Shown: positions 1-9,104 of the stretch, piece by piece
Layout of the letters: each line of letters opens with the position of its first letter
Position numbering within the stretch: position 1 is the first letter of the stretch
Assembly: GCF_000020325.1 (NCBI RefSeq)
Contig: NC_010730.1
Location: forward strand, 608,001 to 672,000
Direction: 5' to 3'
Origin: Sulfurihydrogenibium sp. YO3AOP1
Lineage (GTDB): Bacteria > Aquificota > Aquificia > Aquificales > Hydrogenothermaceae
DNA: 64,000 nucleotides
Made by a program: the position numbers and the translations under genes
The notes under the pieces: model-generated
Told to the model about the DNA's origin: nothing
The model's input: the letters and a program-made list of their open reading frames with translations, nothing else
Database searches by the model: none

Positions 1-225
1 ATAATCACAGCTAATCATCTTCCTGACAGGATAAAGTCTAACTCCCAAAAAATATCAGAAAATATAAGGTCAGAAAATAATAGTTTAAATCTTTATGATA
101 TTGAAAAAAATATTATTTTAAAAGTTTTACAAGAAGAGAATTTTAATCAAACAAGAGCAGCTCAAAAACTTGGAATTTCAAGAAAACAGCTGAGAACAAA
201 GATGAAAAACTTCGGTCTTCTCTGA
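1..225 (+). CDS. C-terminal end of sigma-54-dependent (NtrC-type) transcriptional activator, partial
   Basis: The reading frame is open from the window edge to a TGA at 223-225 and has no start here, so the gene begins outside. The visible 74 residues include the HLPDRI stretch typical of the end of a sigma-54 AAA+ domain. A Fis-type helix-turn-helix follows (NQTRAAQKLGISRKQLRTKM), and the protein stops soon after it. This is the DNA-binding end of an enhancer-binding activator. Its receiver or sensor domain, and so its signal, cannot be seen. Confidence 0.85.
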   Translation: MITANHLPDRIKSNSQKISENIRSENNSLNLYDIEKNIILKVLQEENFNQTRAAQKLGISRKQLRTKMKNFGLL

Positions 226-332
226 AAAGGTGAAAAGTGAGAAGTAAAAGGATATTCTTCGCCGGCTGCAGGATGACGTTTAAGAAGATTGATTGATTTT
301 TTAAATTCAGTTAGAATCTAAAATAACTCTCA
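226..332. repeat. fragment of dispersed intergenic repeat
   Basis: Positions 231-275 carry the repeat signature ATTCTTCGCCGGCTGCAGGATGAC found in many intergenic gaps of the window. The piece ends in a degenerate tail similar to the one at 3005-3050. It lies between the activator and the convergent MATE gene. No terminal inverted repeats can be paired here. Confidence 0.6.
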
Positions 333-1649
333 CTAAACTTTAATCTTTTTCCAATCGCCTTTTTTAAAGAAATACCAAAGTATAGCTGCTTTTAAGTATG
401 TTTCTAAAAACATTGCTAAATACACAAATAAAATATTTCCAAAAATTTTTGAAAGTATGTAAGCCGGAATGATTCTTAAAACCCATAAAGAAAATGTATT
501 TATGTATAATGTTGTTTTCGTAGCTCCTGCACCTCTTAAAACACCGCTTAAAACAAACCCTATCGCTAAAGGAATTTGAGTTAGTCCTACTATCCTTAAA
601 TATAAAGAAGCCTCTTCTATTGTTTTTTTATCATTTGTAAACACCATAGCTAAATACTCAGGAAAGATTACCATCACAACACCCATAAGACCCATGAAAA
701 TAGAAGCAATCTTTATTATCTCTTTTGCATATGCTTCTGCCTGCTGTGGATTGTTAGATCCAAGACTTTGACCTACAAGGGTCATTGCTGCGATTGTAAA
801 ACCAAAACCCGGCATGAACGCAAGCCCTTCTATCCTCAGACCTACCTGATAACCTGCAAGTGTATAAATTCCATAATCTGCTATTATCTTTACAAAAAGC
901 AAAAAAGAAAAGTATGTTAAAGTCCTTTCAAAACCACTTGGAACGCCAATTTTAAAAATCTTCTTAACTTCTTCAAGCAAAAAATCAAATTCAAATCTAA
1001 TTTTTGAATGTTTTGAGTTTATCACATACAGATACATAAAAAAGCTTATGTAATAGCTTATGGCTGTGGCAATGGCAGCACCTTTGACTTCAAGCCTTGG
1101 AAATCCAAAATTCCCAAATATCAGTCCATAAGCAAGCACCGTGTTTATAATGTTTGCAACGATTACTATCTTTAAAGGCGTTTTTGTGTCTCCTGCTGCA
1201 TTAAATGCAGAGTATATAGCCATCTCCATGAATAAAACCGGAAAGGTTAAAGCCAATATAGAAAAATACTCTTGACCAAGTCTGATTACTTCATCAGAAC
1301 CTGCCATAAACATAAAAATATACTTAGAAAAGAAAAAGCCTAAGATTGTAAATGGAATAGATAGCAGTAAAGAAAAAACAGAGATAGAAAAGGCAGTTTT
1401 GTTTGACTGTGAGTACTGCTTTGCTCCGATGTATCGCGAAATTACAACAGAAGTACCTACTGAAAAAGTAGCCATCATTGCATACAAAAGCCCTAAAAAC
1501 TGCATAGATATGCCGGCTGACGCGATGGCAGAAGGAGAAACCCTTCCAAGCATGATCATATCTATAAGCACTTGAACGATATCTAAAAAATTACTTAAAG
1601 CAGCAGGAACTGCCAAAGATAAAATCTTTTTTGTGTCTTGATTTAGCAT
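333..1649 (-). CDS. MATE family multidrug/Na+ antiporter
   Basis: This 438-residue integral membrane protein is the usual MATE length, with about twelve hydrophobic segments in two similar halves. The N-terminal half has the family-typical AVPAALSNF and DMIMLGRVSPSAIASAG stretches, and the second half restarts at about residue 235 with FKIGVPSGFE. MATE proteins export cationic compounds using Na+ or H+ gradients; the substrate cannot be told from sequence. The gene overlaps the upstream methyltransferase gene by 7 bp, so the two are probably co-transcribed. A lipid-flippase-like role is possible but not indicated. Confidence 0.88.
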   Translation of the reverse strand: MLNQDTKKILSLAVPAALSNFLDIVQVLIDMIMLGRVSPSAIASAGISMQFLGLLYAMMATFSVGTSVVISRYIGAKQYSQSNKTAFSISVFSLLLSIPFTILGFFFSKYIFMFMAGSDEVIRLGQEYFSILALTFPVLFMEMAIYSAFNAAGDTKTPLKIVIVANIINTVLAYGLIFGNFGFPRLEVKGAAIATAISYYISFFMYLYVINSKHSKIRFEFDFLLEEVKKIFKIGVPSGFERTLTYFSFLLFVKIIADYGIYTLAGYQVGLRIEGLAFMPGFGFTIAAMTLVGQSLGSNNPQQAEAYAKEIIKIASIFMGLMGVVMVIFPEYLAMVFTNDKKTIEEASLYLRIVGLTQIPLAIGFVLSGVLRGAGATKTTLYINTFSLWVLRIIPAYILSKIFGNILFVYLAMFLETYLKAAILWYFFKKGDWKKIKV

Positions 1650-2188
1650 CTTTTTGTTGCAACCAAATAAGCCTTGTATGCTTTTTCATTTTTACAAGTA
1701 ATAACTTCTTTTTCTTGATAGAATACTATTTCCAAAGATAAAAAGCTATGTAATAGCTCATTTTTTCTAAGTAAAAAATCACTGTTTTTTGATGGACTTC
1801 CTTCAAGGAAAGTTTCAAAAATTAAAACGCCATCTTTCTTTAAAGCTTCTTTAATGTATGGAAATAAGATTCTTTCTAAAAAGTTTATATTGATTATCAA
1901 ATCGTATCTATCTTTATCCGGTCTATAAATTTTTAAATCTTGATGAATTGGATTAATGTTTGGATGTAATGTTTTTAGCTTTTCAATTGCTACATCAGAA
2001 ACATCAACAGCATCAACTATAAAGCCTTTTTCTGCCAAGAATAAAGAGTTCCTGCCTAAACCCGCTGCAATGTCAAGTGCCATTCCTATCTTTGCCAAAT
2101 GATAAAAGTTTTTGACAATTTCTGATGGCTCTTTTTCTGCCGAAAAACCGCTTAAATACTTTTGATTCCACCTTTCCCTGTCTTGCAT
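1643..2188 (-). CDS. class I SAM-dependent methyltransferase (TehB-like)
   Basis: This is a 181-residue protein. It has the SAM-binding motif I as ALDIAAGLGRNSLFLAEKG (about residues 37-55), an acidic residue at the end of strand 2 (VDAVDVSD) and a motif IV region DLIININFLER. The pattern resembles small TehB/UbiE-like methyltransferases, but the substrate is unknown. It lies between kdsC (no spacing; kdsC stops at 2189) and the MATE gene (7-bp overlap), so the three genes look like one operon. Confidence 0.8.
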   Translation of the reverse strand: MQDRERWNQKYLSGFSAEKEPSEIVKNFYHLAKIGMALDIAAGLGRNSLFLAEKGFIVDAVDVSDVAIEKLKTLHPNINPIHQDLKIYRPDKDRYDLIININFLERILFPYIKEALKKDGVLIFETFLEGSPSKNSDFLLRKNELLHSFLSLEIVFYQEKEVITCKNEKAYKAYLVATKRC

Positions 2189-2722
2189 CTAAATCTCACA
2201 GTATTTTTTTATGATTTCATCATACTTACCTTGAATTTTTAAAACCAAGTCTATAACTTCCCTAACAGCTCCATTCCCACCTTCTTTATTAGTAATATAA
2301 ATAGCATACTTTTTAACATCTTCCGGTGCAGACGGAACAGTCGCCCCAAATCCAACCCTTTTTAATACTGGAATATCAACAATATCATCTCCAATGTACA
2401 AAATTTCTTCATCTTTAAGATTATACTTTTCTTTAAGCTCATTGTAATGAATTAATTTATTTGAAGAGTTTTGAAAAACTTCTGTAATGTTTAACTCCCT
2501 TGCTCTTTTCTCTACTACTTCTGAACTTCTGCCTGTAATGATGGCTGTTTTTATACCAACCATATTAAGCATATGAATACCTATTCCATCTTTTACACAA
2601 AACATTTTTATTTCCTTGCCTTCTGAGTCGTAGATAATTTTTCCATCAGTTAAAACTCCATCTACATCAAAAACGAACCATTTTATTTTTTTAGCTTTTT
2701 CTATGATTTGCTCGTATCTCAA
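2189..2722 (-). CDS. kdsC: 3-deoxy-D-manno-octulosonate 8-phosphate phosphatase (HAD family)
   Basis: KdsC hydrolyses KDO-8-phosphate to KDO for the lipopolysaccharide inner core. The 177-residue protein has the C0-type HAD layout without a cap domain: FDVDGVLTDG holds the nucleophile and acid Asp pair, then AIITGRSS, a Lys in the SSNKL region, and IGDDIVDIPVL binds Mg2+. Length and motifs match KdsC closely. It is the first gene of the kdsC-methyltransferase-MATE run. With the heptose adenylyltransferase at 4712 it indicates an LPS-bearing outer membrane. Confidence 0.92.
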   Translation of the reverse strand: MRYEQIIEKAKKIKWFVFDVDGVLTDGKIIYDSEGKEIKMFCVKDGIGIHMLNMVGIKTAIITGRSSEVVEKRARELNITEVFQNSSNKLIHYNELKEKYNLKDEEILYIGDDIVDIPVLKRVGFGATVPSAPEDVKKYAIYITNKEGGNGAVREVIDLVLKIQGKYDEIIKKYCEI

Positions 2723-3122
2723 CGGCTTTTTACTCCTTTCGTATGTTTAGAGTTAAATATCATAGCATAGAGAAAAGGATTATAAAGGTGTTCTAAAATT
2801 TTTATAAGTTGTTAGTATATGTAGATATAACTTTGCCTATGCCCGTCATACTGAGGCTGTAAAGCCGAAGGATCTCTTTTTTAAAGAAGGTGAGAAAGTG
2901 AGTAAGTGAGAGGTAAAAAAAGAGAGGAGATTCTTCACTTCGTTCAGAATGACACTTTAGAGGCATAAAGGAGGAGATTCTTTACTGGCTGCAGAATGAC
3001 GATCAAAAGGTTAATTAATTTTTAGACTTAGTTAAAATTTTAAAGCACTCTTTACAAATATTTACTCAAATCAAAAATGCTATAATAAATACTCTTAAAT
3101 ACTCAATTTCAGGTGATTAAAA
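2723..3122. repeat. dispersed intergenic repeat, type B-like composite
   Basis: No gene is seen in this gap. It begins near 2788 with GGTGTTCTAAAATTTTTATA and ends near 3050 with TTAAAATTTTAAAGCACTC, roughly inverted ends like those of the type B elements at 38486 and 54201. Inside are a CATACTGAGG...CCGAAGGATCTC hairpin unit, the GTGAGAAAGTGAGTAAGTGAGAGG spacer also present near 16530, and two GGAGATTCTT...GAATGAC units. The final 70 bp hold the dapE promoter and ribosome-binding region. Confidence 0.65.
3057..3116 (+). promoter_or_regulatory. promoter -10 and Shine-Dalgarno for dapE
   Basis: TATAAT lies at 3081-3086, but no good -35 is found at 16-18 bp. TTTACT at 3061 is 14 bp away and ATATTT at 3057 is 18 bp away. 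AGGTGA at 3111-3116 sits 6 nt before a TTG codon at 3123, which supports that unusual start. Confidence 0.4.
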
Positions 3123-4193
3123 TTGATTACAGACTCAGAAAAACAAAAACTTATTGACTATACAGTAAAGCTTGTTAACATTCCGTCTGTTATAGGCAAT
3201 GAAAAAGAAATAGCAGACTTTGTAGAAGATTTTTTGAAAAATTACAATCTAAACATCATCAGACACAACAATTCTATAATAGCTTACGATAATTTAGAAC
3301 CATCAAAAAAGACGATCGGATTTATCGGTCATCTTGACACAGTACCTGGAACAAATGATTTTACAGGTCAAATAATAGAAGATAAAATATACGGACTTGG
3401 TGCAAGTGATATGAAAGGTGGTCTTGCTGTTATGATGGCTTTGATAGACCATTTTTCTGATAAAGAAAAATCATACAATGCTATCTATGTGTTCTATGAA
3501 AAAGAAGAAGGTCCTTATGTAGATAATGGATTAGAGCCATTATTATCACAATATAATATCATTCAAAAATCAGATTTAGCTTTTGCCTTAGAGCCAACTA
3601 ATAACGTCGTGCAGGTTGGATGTCTTGGAACGATGCATGCATCGGTAATTTTTGAAGGAAAAAGAGCACATTCAGCAAGACCATGGCAGGGAGAGAATGC
3701 AATCCATAAATCTGTAAACTTTCTAAAAAGACTTTCTGAGTTTGGAATAAAAGAATATGATTTTCACGGAATTAAATACTACGAAGTTATGAACGCTACA
3801 ATGGTTAGCTTTTCCGGCGGAAGGAATATAATTCCGGATAAATTTGAGATAAATGTAAATTACAGATTTGCACCGGGTAAGTCAATAGAGCAGGCGAAAG
3901 AAGAGCTTTTAAATCTTGTAAACAACGAAGCGAAGGTAGAGTTTACAGACGTTGCACCATCCGGCAATGTTTGTCTTGATAATCCAATCTTAAAAGATTT
4001 TATATCTAAGTATAATCTGCCAATAGAAGCAAAGCAGGCTTGGACAGATGTTGCAAGGCTATCCTTATACGGAATTGATGCTGTAAACTTTGGACCCGGA
4101 GACCCGGCTCAAGCACATCAAAAAAATGAATACATTCCTATAAAAAACTTATTTGATAGTTATGAAATTTTCAAAGATTTTCTAAGTCGTTAA
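3123..4193 (+). CDS. dapE: succinyl-diaminopimelate desuccinylase-type M20 peptidase
   Basis: DapE removes succinate from N-succinyl-LL-diaminopimelate in lysine and peptidoglycan precursor synthesis. The 356-residue M20 metallohydrolase shows the first metal motif FIGHLDTVPG, the second metal/catalytic stretch GLGASDMKGGLAV and the Glu pair YEKEEGPY (EE). The bridging AHSARPWQGENAIH lies in the dimerisation domain, and a late GPGDPAQAHQKNE supplies the last His ligand. Length and motifs fit the shorter Gram-positive-type DapE group. The start is TTG at 3123, supported by AGGTGA 6 nt upstream. The 3' end overlaps the convergent pgsA by 23 bp. Confidence 0.82.
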   Translation: MITDSEKQKLIDYTVKLVNIPSVIGNEKEIADFVEDFLKNYNLNIIRHNNSIIAYDNLEPSKKTIGFIGHLDTVPGTNDFTGQIIEDKIYGLGASDMKGGLAVMMALIDHFSDKEKSYNAIYVFYEKEEGPYVDNGLEPLLSQYNIIQKSDLAFALEPTNNVVQVGCLGTMHASVIFEGKRAHSARPWQGENAIHKSVNFLKRLSEFGIKEYDFHGIKYYEVMNATMVSFSGGRNIIPDKFEINVNYRFAPGKSIEQAKEELLNLVNNEAKVEFTDVAPSGNVCLDNPILKDFISKYNLPIEAKQAWTDVARLSLYGIDAVNFGPGDPAQAHQKNEYIPIKNLFDSYEIFKDFLSR

Positions 4194-4725
4194 GCTGTTT
4201 AATGCCGTCATAAGTATAAGTCAGCAGAGATAAAACCATAACAATAAAAGTTATGATTAAAGCTGATTCATAAAATAAATGGTTATAAAGATTTGGAAAA
4301 ACATTTGAAATTAGGGTATAAATTACTGTAAATATTTGTAAGAAAGTTGTCATTTTTCCAAAAAAAGAAGGTCTGACTCTTAAACTTCCTTTGATTAGAT
4401 AAATCAAAAAACTTCCTGCAAGGATATAAATATCTCTTGATATTGCTAATAAGATAAACCAAAAAGGAAATTTTATAAATAAATCCGAGTTAAAAATGAA
4501 TACAAAAGCCGAAACGAGTAGAGTTTTGTCTGCTATTGGGTCAAGAATTTTGCCAAGCTGTGTTTCTTGATTATACTTTCTTGCAAGATAACCATCTACT
4601 GCATCTGTTAAACCAGCAATAGCAAAAGTTATTAAGGCAAAAAGAGGCATGTTGTACCAAAGAAATGTTATAAAAACAGGAACAAGGATTATTCTTAAAA
4701 GTGTAAGAAGGTTAGGCAGATTCAT
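4171..4725 (-). CDS. pgsA: CDP-diacylglycerol--glycerol-3-phosphate 3-phosphatidyltransferase
   Basis: PgsA makes phosphatidylglycerophosphate, the first committed step to phosphatidylglycerol. The 184-residue membrane protein starts with [15 protein letters not shown] and carries the complete CDP-alcohol phosphotransferase signature D-x2-DG-x2-AR-x8-G-x3-D-x3-D as [19 protein letters not shown] followed by ILDPIADK. About five hydrophobic helices follow. Its start overlaps the end of the heptose adenylyltransferase gene by 14 bp. The later enzyme of the pathway, PgpA, is encoded at 57331. Confidence 0.92.
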   Translation of the reverse strand: MNLPNLLTLLRIILVPVFITFLWYNMPLFALITFAIAGLTDAVDGYLARKYNQETQLGKILDPIADKTLLVSAFVFIFNSDLFIKFPFWFILLAISRDIYILAGSFLIYLIKGSLRVRPSFFGKMTTFLQIFTVIYTLISNVFPNLYNHLFYESALIITFIVMVLSLLTYTYDGIKQLNDLENL

Positions 4726-5167
4726 TTTTTACTTTTTCTATAATCTTTGTTGTAGAGGTGTCATAAACAAAGTCTATTGTATAAACCTTGCCACCATAAG
4801 ACATGACAAAATCTGCACCAACAATATTTTCTATCTTCCAATCTCCACCTTTTACAAGCACATCCGGTTTAATTTCTTTTATTAGCCTTTCAGGGGTATC
4901 TTCTTCAAAAACAATAACCAAATCTACCGGTTTTAAAGCTTGTAAGACTTTTTTTCTTTGCTCTACCGGATTTACCGGTCTGGTCGGTCCTTTTAATCTT
5001 TTTACAGACTCATCACTGTTTAATCCAACGACAAGAAAATCTCCAAGAGATTTTGCTTTCTCTAAATAATCTACATGTCCGGCATGGATAATGTCAAAAC
5101 ATCCATTTGTAAATACGATTTTCTTTCCTTTCTCTCTTTCTTTTTGGATAATATCTAAATAGTCCAT
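4712..5167 (-). CDS. rfaE2: D-glycero-beta-D-manno-heptose 1-phosphate adenylyltransferase, stand-alone
   Basis: This enzyme activates heptose-1-phosphate with ATP or CTP to an NDP-heptose for the LPS inner core. The 151-residue protein is a single nucleotidyltransferase domain, with [19 protein letters not shown] (HxGH signature), [18 protein letters not shown] and VLVKGGDW. In enterobacteria this domain is fused to a kinase as HldE; here it stands alone. It is translationally coupled to pgsA downstream and lies one base from the membrane-protein gene upstream. Confidence 0.9.
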   Translation of the reverse strand: MDYLDIIQKEREKGKKIVFTNGCFDIIHAGHVDYLEKAKSLGDFLVVGLNSDESVKRLKGPTRPVNPVEQRKKVLQALKPVDLVIVFEEDTPERLIKEIKPDVLVKGGDWKIENIVGADFVMSYGGKVYTIDFVYDTSTTKIIEKVKNESA

Positions 5168-5168
5168 A

Positions 5169-5495
5169 TCATCTCCTTGGCACTATTATAATGTAGTTCA
5201 GCAAAAAAATAGGGAAAGATATTAAAAAATATGTGCTATTGTTAAAAATTATGGAGATAAAAAATCCTGCTATTAGAGGGACATATCCAAGGATAAGCTG
5301 ATTTTTGAAAGATATCTTTTTTCTGTTAAAAAGCAGATAAGCCGGTAAAACAGAAAAAATGGATAAAATATAAACCGGATAGCCAATATTAAATGGATTT
5401 AAAGGTATCTTTAGAAGTATCAATAAAGCAAAAAAGATAAAACTGCTAAATAAAAATGCAAAGTAAAGCTTTCTTTTTTCTAAAAGCTGGTCCAA
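5169..5495 (-). CDS. small integral membrane protein of unknown function
   Basis: The family is not recognised. The 108 residues hold four predicted membrane segments, roughly residues 11-29, 39-56, 66-84 and 87-104, with Arg/Lys-rich connections (NRKKISFKN) and a C-terminal PRR. It lies one base from rfaE2 and two bases from the SPOR-domain gene, inside a run argS - SPOR - this gene - rfaE2 - pgsA. The position suggests an envelope role, but that is inference only. Confidence 0.65.
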   Translation of the reverse strand: MDQLLEKRKLYFAFLFSSFIFFALLILLKIPLNPFNIGYPVYILSIFSVLPAYLLFNRKKISFKNQLILGYVPLIAGFFISIIFNNSTYFLISFPIFLLNYIIIVPRR

Positions 5496-5497
5496 CC

Positions 5498-6364
5498 TTA
5501 ACTTCCAACTCTTTTAATAAAGCCTTTTATATCATGTTCTCTTTGATAATCTCTTGCTTCTTTTTCAGTTTTAAACTTTCCAACCAACACTTTATGAAGT
5601 CCATTTTCTTCTATGATGTAAGCATTAGGATATTTTGTTTTTTCTATTTCGGCCTTTTCTCTTGTTGAAAATGCTCCTACTTGAATAGAAAATCCACCGG
5701 ATGATATTAATGAAGTTATCTCTTTGCTATCAACTTTCTTACTTTCTTTTGGCTGCTGATATTTTACAGGCTTAGATTCTTCTTTATTTTTTTCTACTTT
5801 TGCAGCTATTGCAGGTTGTTTAGGTTTTTCTTCTTTTGGTTGTTCTTTAGAAATAGCTTTTTCTTGCTGTTTAGGTTTTTCGGTTTGTTTTTGTACTGTT
5901 TGTTGTTTTTCTTCTGATTTTGGTTTTTCAGGTTGTTTTTCAGATGGTTTAGGTTTTTCTTCTTTTGGCTGCTCTTTAGCTAATTGTTCTTTGGATGGTT
6001 CTTTTTCTTGAGCCGGTTTTTTAGCTTCTTCAGGTTTTACGTTTGACTGTCCTGCCGGCTGTTCTTCTTGCTTAGGTTGTGGTGGTTGAGATTCAGCGGT
6101 TGGTTGCTGTGGTGGCTGGGTAGGTTGTGGTTGTGCTTGAATTTGTTGTGGTGGCGTTGCCGGTTTTTCTAAGTTTGTTGCTACTTTTATATCTGGTTCA
6201 GATATTGTTTTTTCTGACTTAGAGTAATAATTTAATCCAAGAGCTATGAAAACAAGAGTTATCAATAATCCTGAAAGGAATATAATCAATCTTTCCATCA
6301 TTTCTTTTTTTCTTTTTTTCTTTATCTGCTGAACAGCTGCTTTTAAGTCTCTGTCTTCCATCAC
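5498..6364 (-). CDS. SPOR-domain membrane protein with long P/Q/K/E linker
   Basis: SPOR domains bind denuded peptidoglycan glycan strands, commonly at division sites. This 288-residue protein has a basic cytoplasmic N-terminus (QQIKKKRKKEMMER) and one membrane helix at about residues 25-45. A low-complexity linker rich in Pro, Gln, Lys and Glu spans about 60-205. The C-terminal SPOR domain (about 215-288) contains GGFSIQVGAFSTREKAE and HKVLVGKFKTEKEARDYQ. The start overlaps the argS stop by 4 bp. The layout is that of an FtsN/DedD-like bitopic protein, but the identity as FtsN is not shown. The linker DNA is repetitive, so its length may vary. Confidence 0.85.
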   Translation of the reverse strand: MMEDRDLKAAVQQIKKKRKKEMMERLIIFLSGLLITLVFIALGLNYYSKSEKTISEPDIKVATNLEKPATPPQQIQAQPQPTQPPQQPTAESQPPQPKQEEQPAGQSNVKPEEAKKPAQEKEPSKEQLAKEQPKEEKPKPSEKQPEKPKSEEKQQTVQKQTEKPKQQEKAISKEQPKEEKPKQPAIAAKVEKNKEESKPVKYQQPKESKKVDSKEITSLISSGGFSIQVGAFSTREKAEIEKTKYPNAYIIEENGLHKVLVGKFKTEKEARDYQREHDIKGFIKRVGS

Positions 6365-8022
6365 ATCCTCTCAACAGGTGTTATACCCATTATTTTAAAT
6401 AAAGCTCTTAAAACATTTCTAACCGCTTTTAATAAATATAGTCTTGCTTTCATTAACTTTTCGTCATTTTCTATCAAAAACTTATGATAGTAATAATATT
6501 TGTGTAATCTTGACGCAAGCTCATAAGTAATGTTGGTTATTTTGTGTGGCTGGTTTTTTATGGTTGCATCATAAATTTCATCCGGAATGGTTGAAATATA
6601 CTTCATCAAACTTCTTTCTAAATCTTCTTTTAATAAAGACAAATCAGCCTCAAAATCTTCTTCTGGGTTAAAGTTAAATCGTTGCTGAGCTTCTCTAAAA
6701 ACGCTGCTTATTCTTGCATGGGCGTATTGGACATAGAATACTGGGTTTTCATTGCTTTTTTTAAGTGCAATGTCTATGTCAAAGTTTAAGTGTGTGTTTG
6801 GGTCCTTTGATGCGAAGAAATAGATAACCGCGTCCTTTCCTACTTCTTCTACAAGCTCTCTAAGTGTTATAAAGTCTCCTGACCTTTTTGACATTTTCAC
6901 TTCTTCGCCGTTATTAAAAAGCTTAACAAGCTGAATAAACAGTACATTTATCCAATCTTCTTTTACACCAAAAGCCATGATTGCGGCTTTTAATCTTGGG
7001 AAGTATCCGTGATGGTCTGCTCCCCACACGTTTATTATAAAATCGTAGTTTCTCAAATACTTATCGTAATGATATGCTATATCTGCGGCAAAATATGTAT
7101 AGCTTCCGTCAGATTTTCTTATTACTCTGTCTTTTTCATCTCCATAGAGAGATGTTTTTAGCCATAAAGCTCCATCTTTTTCATAGATTAACCCTTTACT
7201 TTCTAAAAATTTTAAAGCCTGCTCTACCTTTCCGTGTTCATATAAATGTCTTTCACTATACCAGATATCAAACTCAACGCCGATAAGCTTTAAATCTTTT
7301 TTTATCTCATCAAGCAAAAAGTTCTTGGCATACTCAGCACAAAATTCTATCGCCTCTTCTTCATCTAAGAAAGATAGTATTTTTTCTCTTTCATAATGAT
7401 AAAGCTCTTTTGCTATATCTTTTATATACTCTCCATGATAGCCATCTTCCGGAAATGGATAACTTGGTTCTTCTATTTGTCTAAATCTTGCATAGACAGA
7501 CATTCCAAGCTTTTTAATCTGATTTCCTGCATCATTTATATAAAATTCCCTTTCAACTTTATATCCGATGTAATCATAAAGATTTGAGAGTATGTTACCT
7601 ACTACTGCACCTCTACCATGTCCTAAATGGAGTGGTCCGGTTGGATTTGCGCTAACATATTCAATGTTTGTCTTTCCTTTGTTTTTTTCTTTTGCTTTTC
7701 CAAACTCATCTTTTTCTTCAATTGCTTTGTTTAAGATTTGATGGTAAAAAGCATCAGAAATAAAAAGATTTATAAATCCACCGCCTGCTACTTCTACTTT
7801 TTCAAAATAAGGGTCTTTTTCAAAGAGTGCTTTTAGCTGGTTTGCAACTTCAAAAGGTTTTTTGTTTAGGTTTTTGCTAAGTATGAATGCTGCATTTGTT
7901 GATAGGTCGCCGAATTTTTCTTCTTTTGGAGACTCTATTTTTATTTTATCTTCAACACCTTCAAATAAAAGATTGTTTTGTTTAAGAATGTTTAAGATTT
8001 TATCTCTAATCTCCTGCTTCAC
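6361..8022 (-). CDS. argS: arginyl-tRNA synthetase
   Basis: This class I synthetase charges tRNA-Arg. The 553-residue protein has an Arg-tRNA N-terminal domain, the HIGH motif as ANPTGPLHLGHGRGAVVGN and VWGADHHGYFPRLKAA. The KMSKS-like motif is present as VKMSKRSGDFITL, and the DALR anticodon-binding domain contains the VQYAHARI region. Length is normal for the family. It overlaps the upstream membrane-protein gene by 17 bp and the downstream SPOR gene by 4 bp, so the genes are tightly linked. Confidence 0.96.
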   Translation of the reverse strand: MKQEIRDKILNILKQNNLLFEGVEDKIKIESPKEEKFGDLSTNAAFILSKNLNKKPFEVANQLKALFEKDPYFEKVEVAGGGFINLFISDAFYHQILNKAIEEKDEFGKAKEKNKGKTNIEYVSANPTGPLHLGHGRGAVVGNILSNLYDYIGYKVEREFYINDAGNQIKKLGMSVYARFRQIEEPSYPFPEDGYHGEYIKDIAKELYHYEREKILSFLDEEEAIEFCAEYAKNFLLDEIKKDLKLIGVEFDIWYSERHLYEHGKVEQALKFLESKGLIYEKDGALWLKTSLYGDEKDRVIRKSDGSYTYFAADIAYHYDKYLRNYDFIINVWGADHHGYFPRLKAAIMAFGVKEDWINVLFIQLVKLFNNGEEVKMSKRSGDFITLRELVEEVGKDAVIYFFASKDPNTHLNFDIDIALKKSNENPVFYVQYAHARISSVFREAQQRFNFNPEEDFEADLSLLKEDLERSLMKYISTIPDEIYDATIKNQPHKITNITYELASRLHKYYYYHKFLIENDEKLMKARLYLLKAVRNVLRALFKIMGITPVERM

Positions 8023-8338
8023 TTTTTCTCCTTCCTTTTATACAAATTATGTAGCTGATAAAGTTTAAATAGATAAAAATAACGGCTAAATTAATTATAT
8101 CAAATTTCATGGCTACAAAAGGTGTAAAGACAAGAATTCCAATAGTGTAAATCTTTATAGGGCAATTTTTTGGCAGGCTTTGATTTTTTATTAAAAATGG
8201 AATAAAGATTAATAGTCCAAGTAAGCCAATATAGGTTAGGTCTAATTCTTGCTCATCAAGGAAATTTCTAAAAAATGGATATAAAAAGCTTATTATCCAA
8301 GCTGCGATGATTATAAGTAGTATGAGAAGTTTTGGCAT
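8006..8338 (-). CDS. small integral membrane protein of unknown function
   Basis: The family is not recognised. The 110 residues form about four hydrophobic segments (roughly 3-20, 35-50, 62-79 and 82-100) and end in a basic tail KGRRKSEAGD. Its last 17 bp overlap the start of argS. A repeat fragment lies upstream, so this is probably the first gene of the argS operon. Confidence 0.6.
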   Translation of the reverse strand: MPKLLILLIIIAAWIISFLYPFFRNFLDEQELDLTYIGLLGLLIFIPFLIKNQSLPKNCPIKIYTIGILVFTPFVAMKFDIINLAVIFIYLNFISYIICIKGRRKSEAGD

Positions 8339-8381
8339 ATAAAATTATAATCTATTAAGTAGCCTTATGTTTTAATTACGA

Positions 8382-8484
8382 GAGTGTTAGGCTGTTCAAA
8401 AAAATACACACAGTCATTTCTGAGCGAAGCGAAGAATCTCATGTTTTTATTGAATTTCTCACCCGACGTATTGTAAAAATTTTA
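8382..8484. repeat. chimeric intergenic repeat (type B start, inverted type A end)
   Basis: The left part GGCTGTTCAAAAAAATACACACAG followed by TCATTTCTGAGCG...GAAGAATCTCATG resembles the start of type B elements. The right part TTTATTGAATTTCTCACCCGACGTA is the reverse complement of the left end of type A elements. The copy therefore joins the ends of two families. Confidence 0.6.
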
Positions 8485-8507
8485 ACAATTATTTTATCAC
8501 AACCTAC

Positions 8508-9104
8508 CTACTCCCTAATCAACTCCCTTATCAACTTGCTTCGTAAACTCTCTAAAAACTCTACATTCTCTATCTCTATCTGTGATGCTTCCTTTATGCT
8601 TTTTTCCATCAAACCTTTTAAAAAATCAAACTCTTTACTGTTTAAATCCAATCTCTTTAAATCAAGCTCTCCGTTTAGGTAGGTTATCTTTAAAAGAAAC
8701 AAAATTTCAAGAAGTTTTGGAAGTTTAGAAATGGTTAAAAAATACAAACTCTTTTTTAAAAGAATAAAGATTTTCTCATCTTGATGTGGTGCAAGCTTGT
8801 ATGTAAAGTTAATAATGTTAAATCCTGCTTCAAATTTTTCTATATCTTGGCTTATGTAGTAGCCGATTTGCTTGTAAGAGTCTATCTCAGATATGATGAG
8901 CTTGTCTTTTATTTTGATCAGCACAGCTTTAAACCAACAAAATGGAGAAAGTATTGAATAAGGCATATTTTTTAGATACTGACCGTTTTGAATGTATATG
9001 CTTTCTTTTCCGGATTTTTTTGTGTATACAGTAATAGTTAAATCTTTTTCGCCTACGAATTTTCTATTTAAAACAATAGCTTCATCTTTATAGACAGTTT
9101 CCAT
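8508..9104 (-). CDS. recO: RecO-like DNA repair protein
   Basis: RecO loads RecA on SSB-coated DNA together with RecR. The 198-residue protein opens with the RecO N-terminal OB-fold pattern, KDEAIVLNRKFVGEKDLTITVYTKKSG, followed by a helical region. It is shorter than typical RecO (about 240 residues), and I see no CxxC zinc-finger cysteines in the C-terminal half. Its ATG overlaps the polA stop codon (TAATG), so it is translationally coupled to polA. The assignment rests on the N-terminal pattern and the repair context. Confidence 0.7.
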   Translation of the reverse strand: METVYKDEAIVLNRKFVGEKDLTITVYTKKSGKESIYIQNGQYLKNMPYSILSPFCWFKAVLIKIKDKLIISEIDSYKQIGYYISQDIEKFEAGFNIINFTYKLAPHQDEKIFILLKKSLYFLTISKLPKLLEILFLLKITYLNGELDLKRLDLNSKEFDFLKGLMEKSIKEASQIEIENVEFLESLRSKLIRELIRE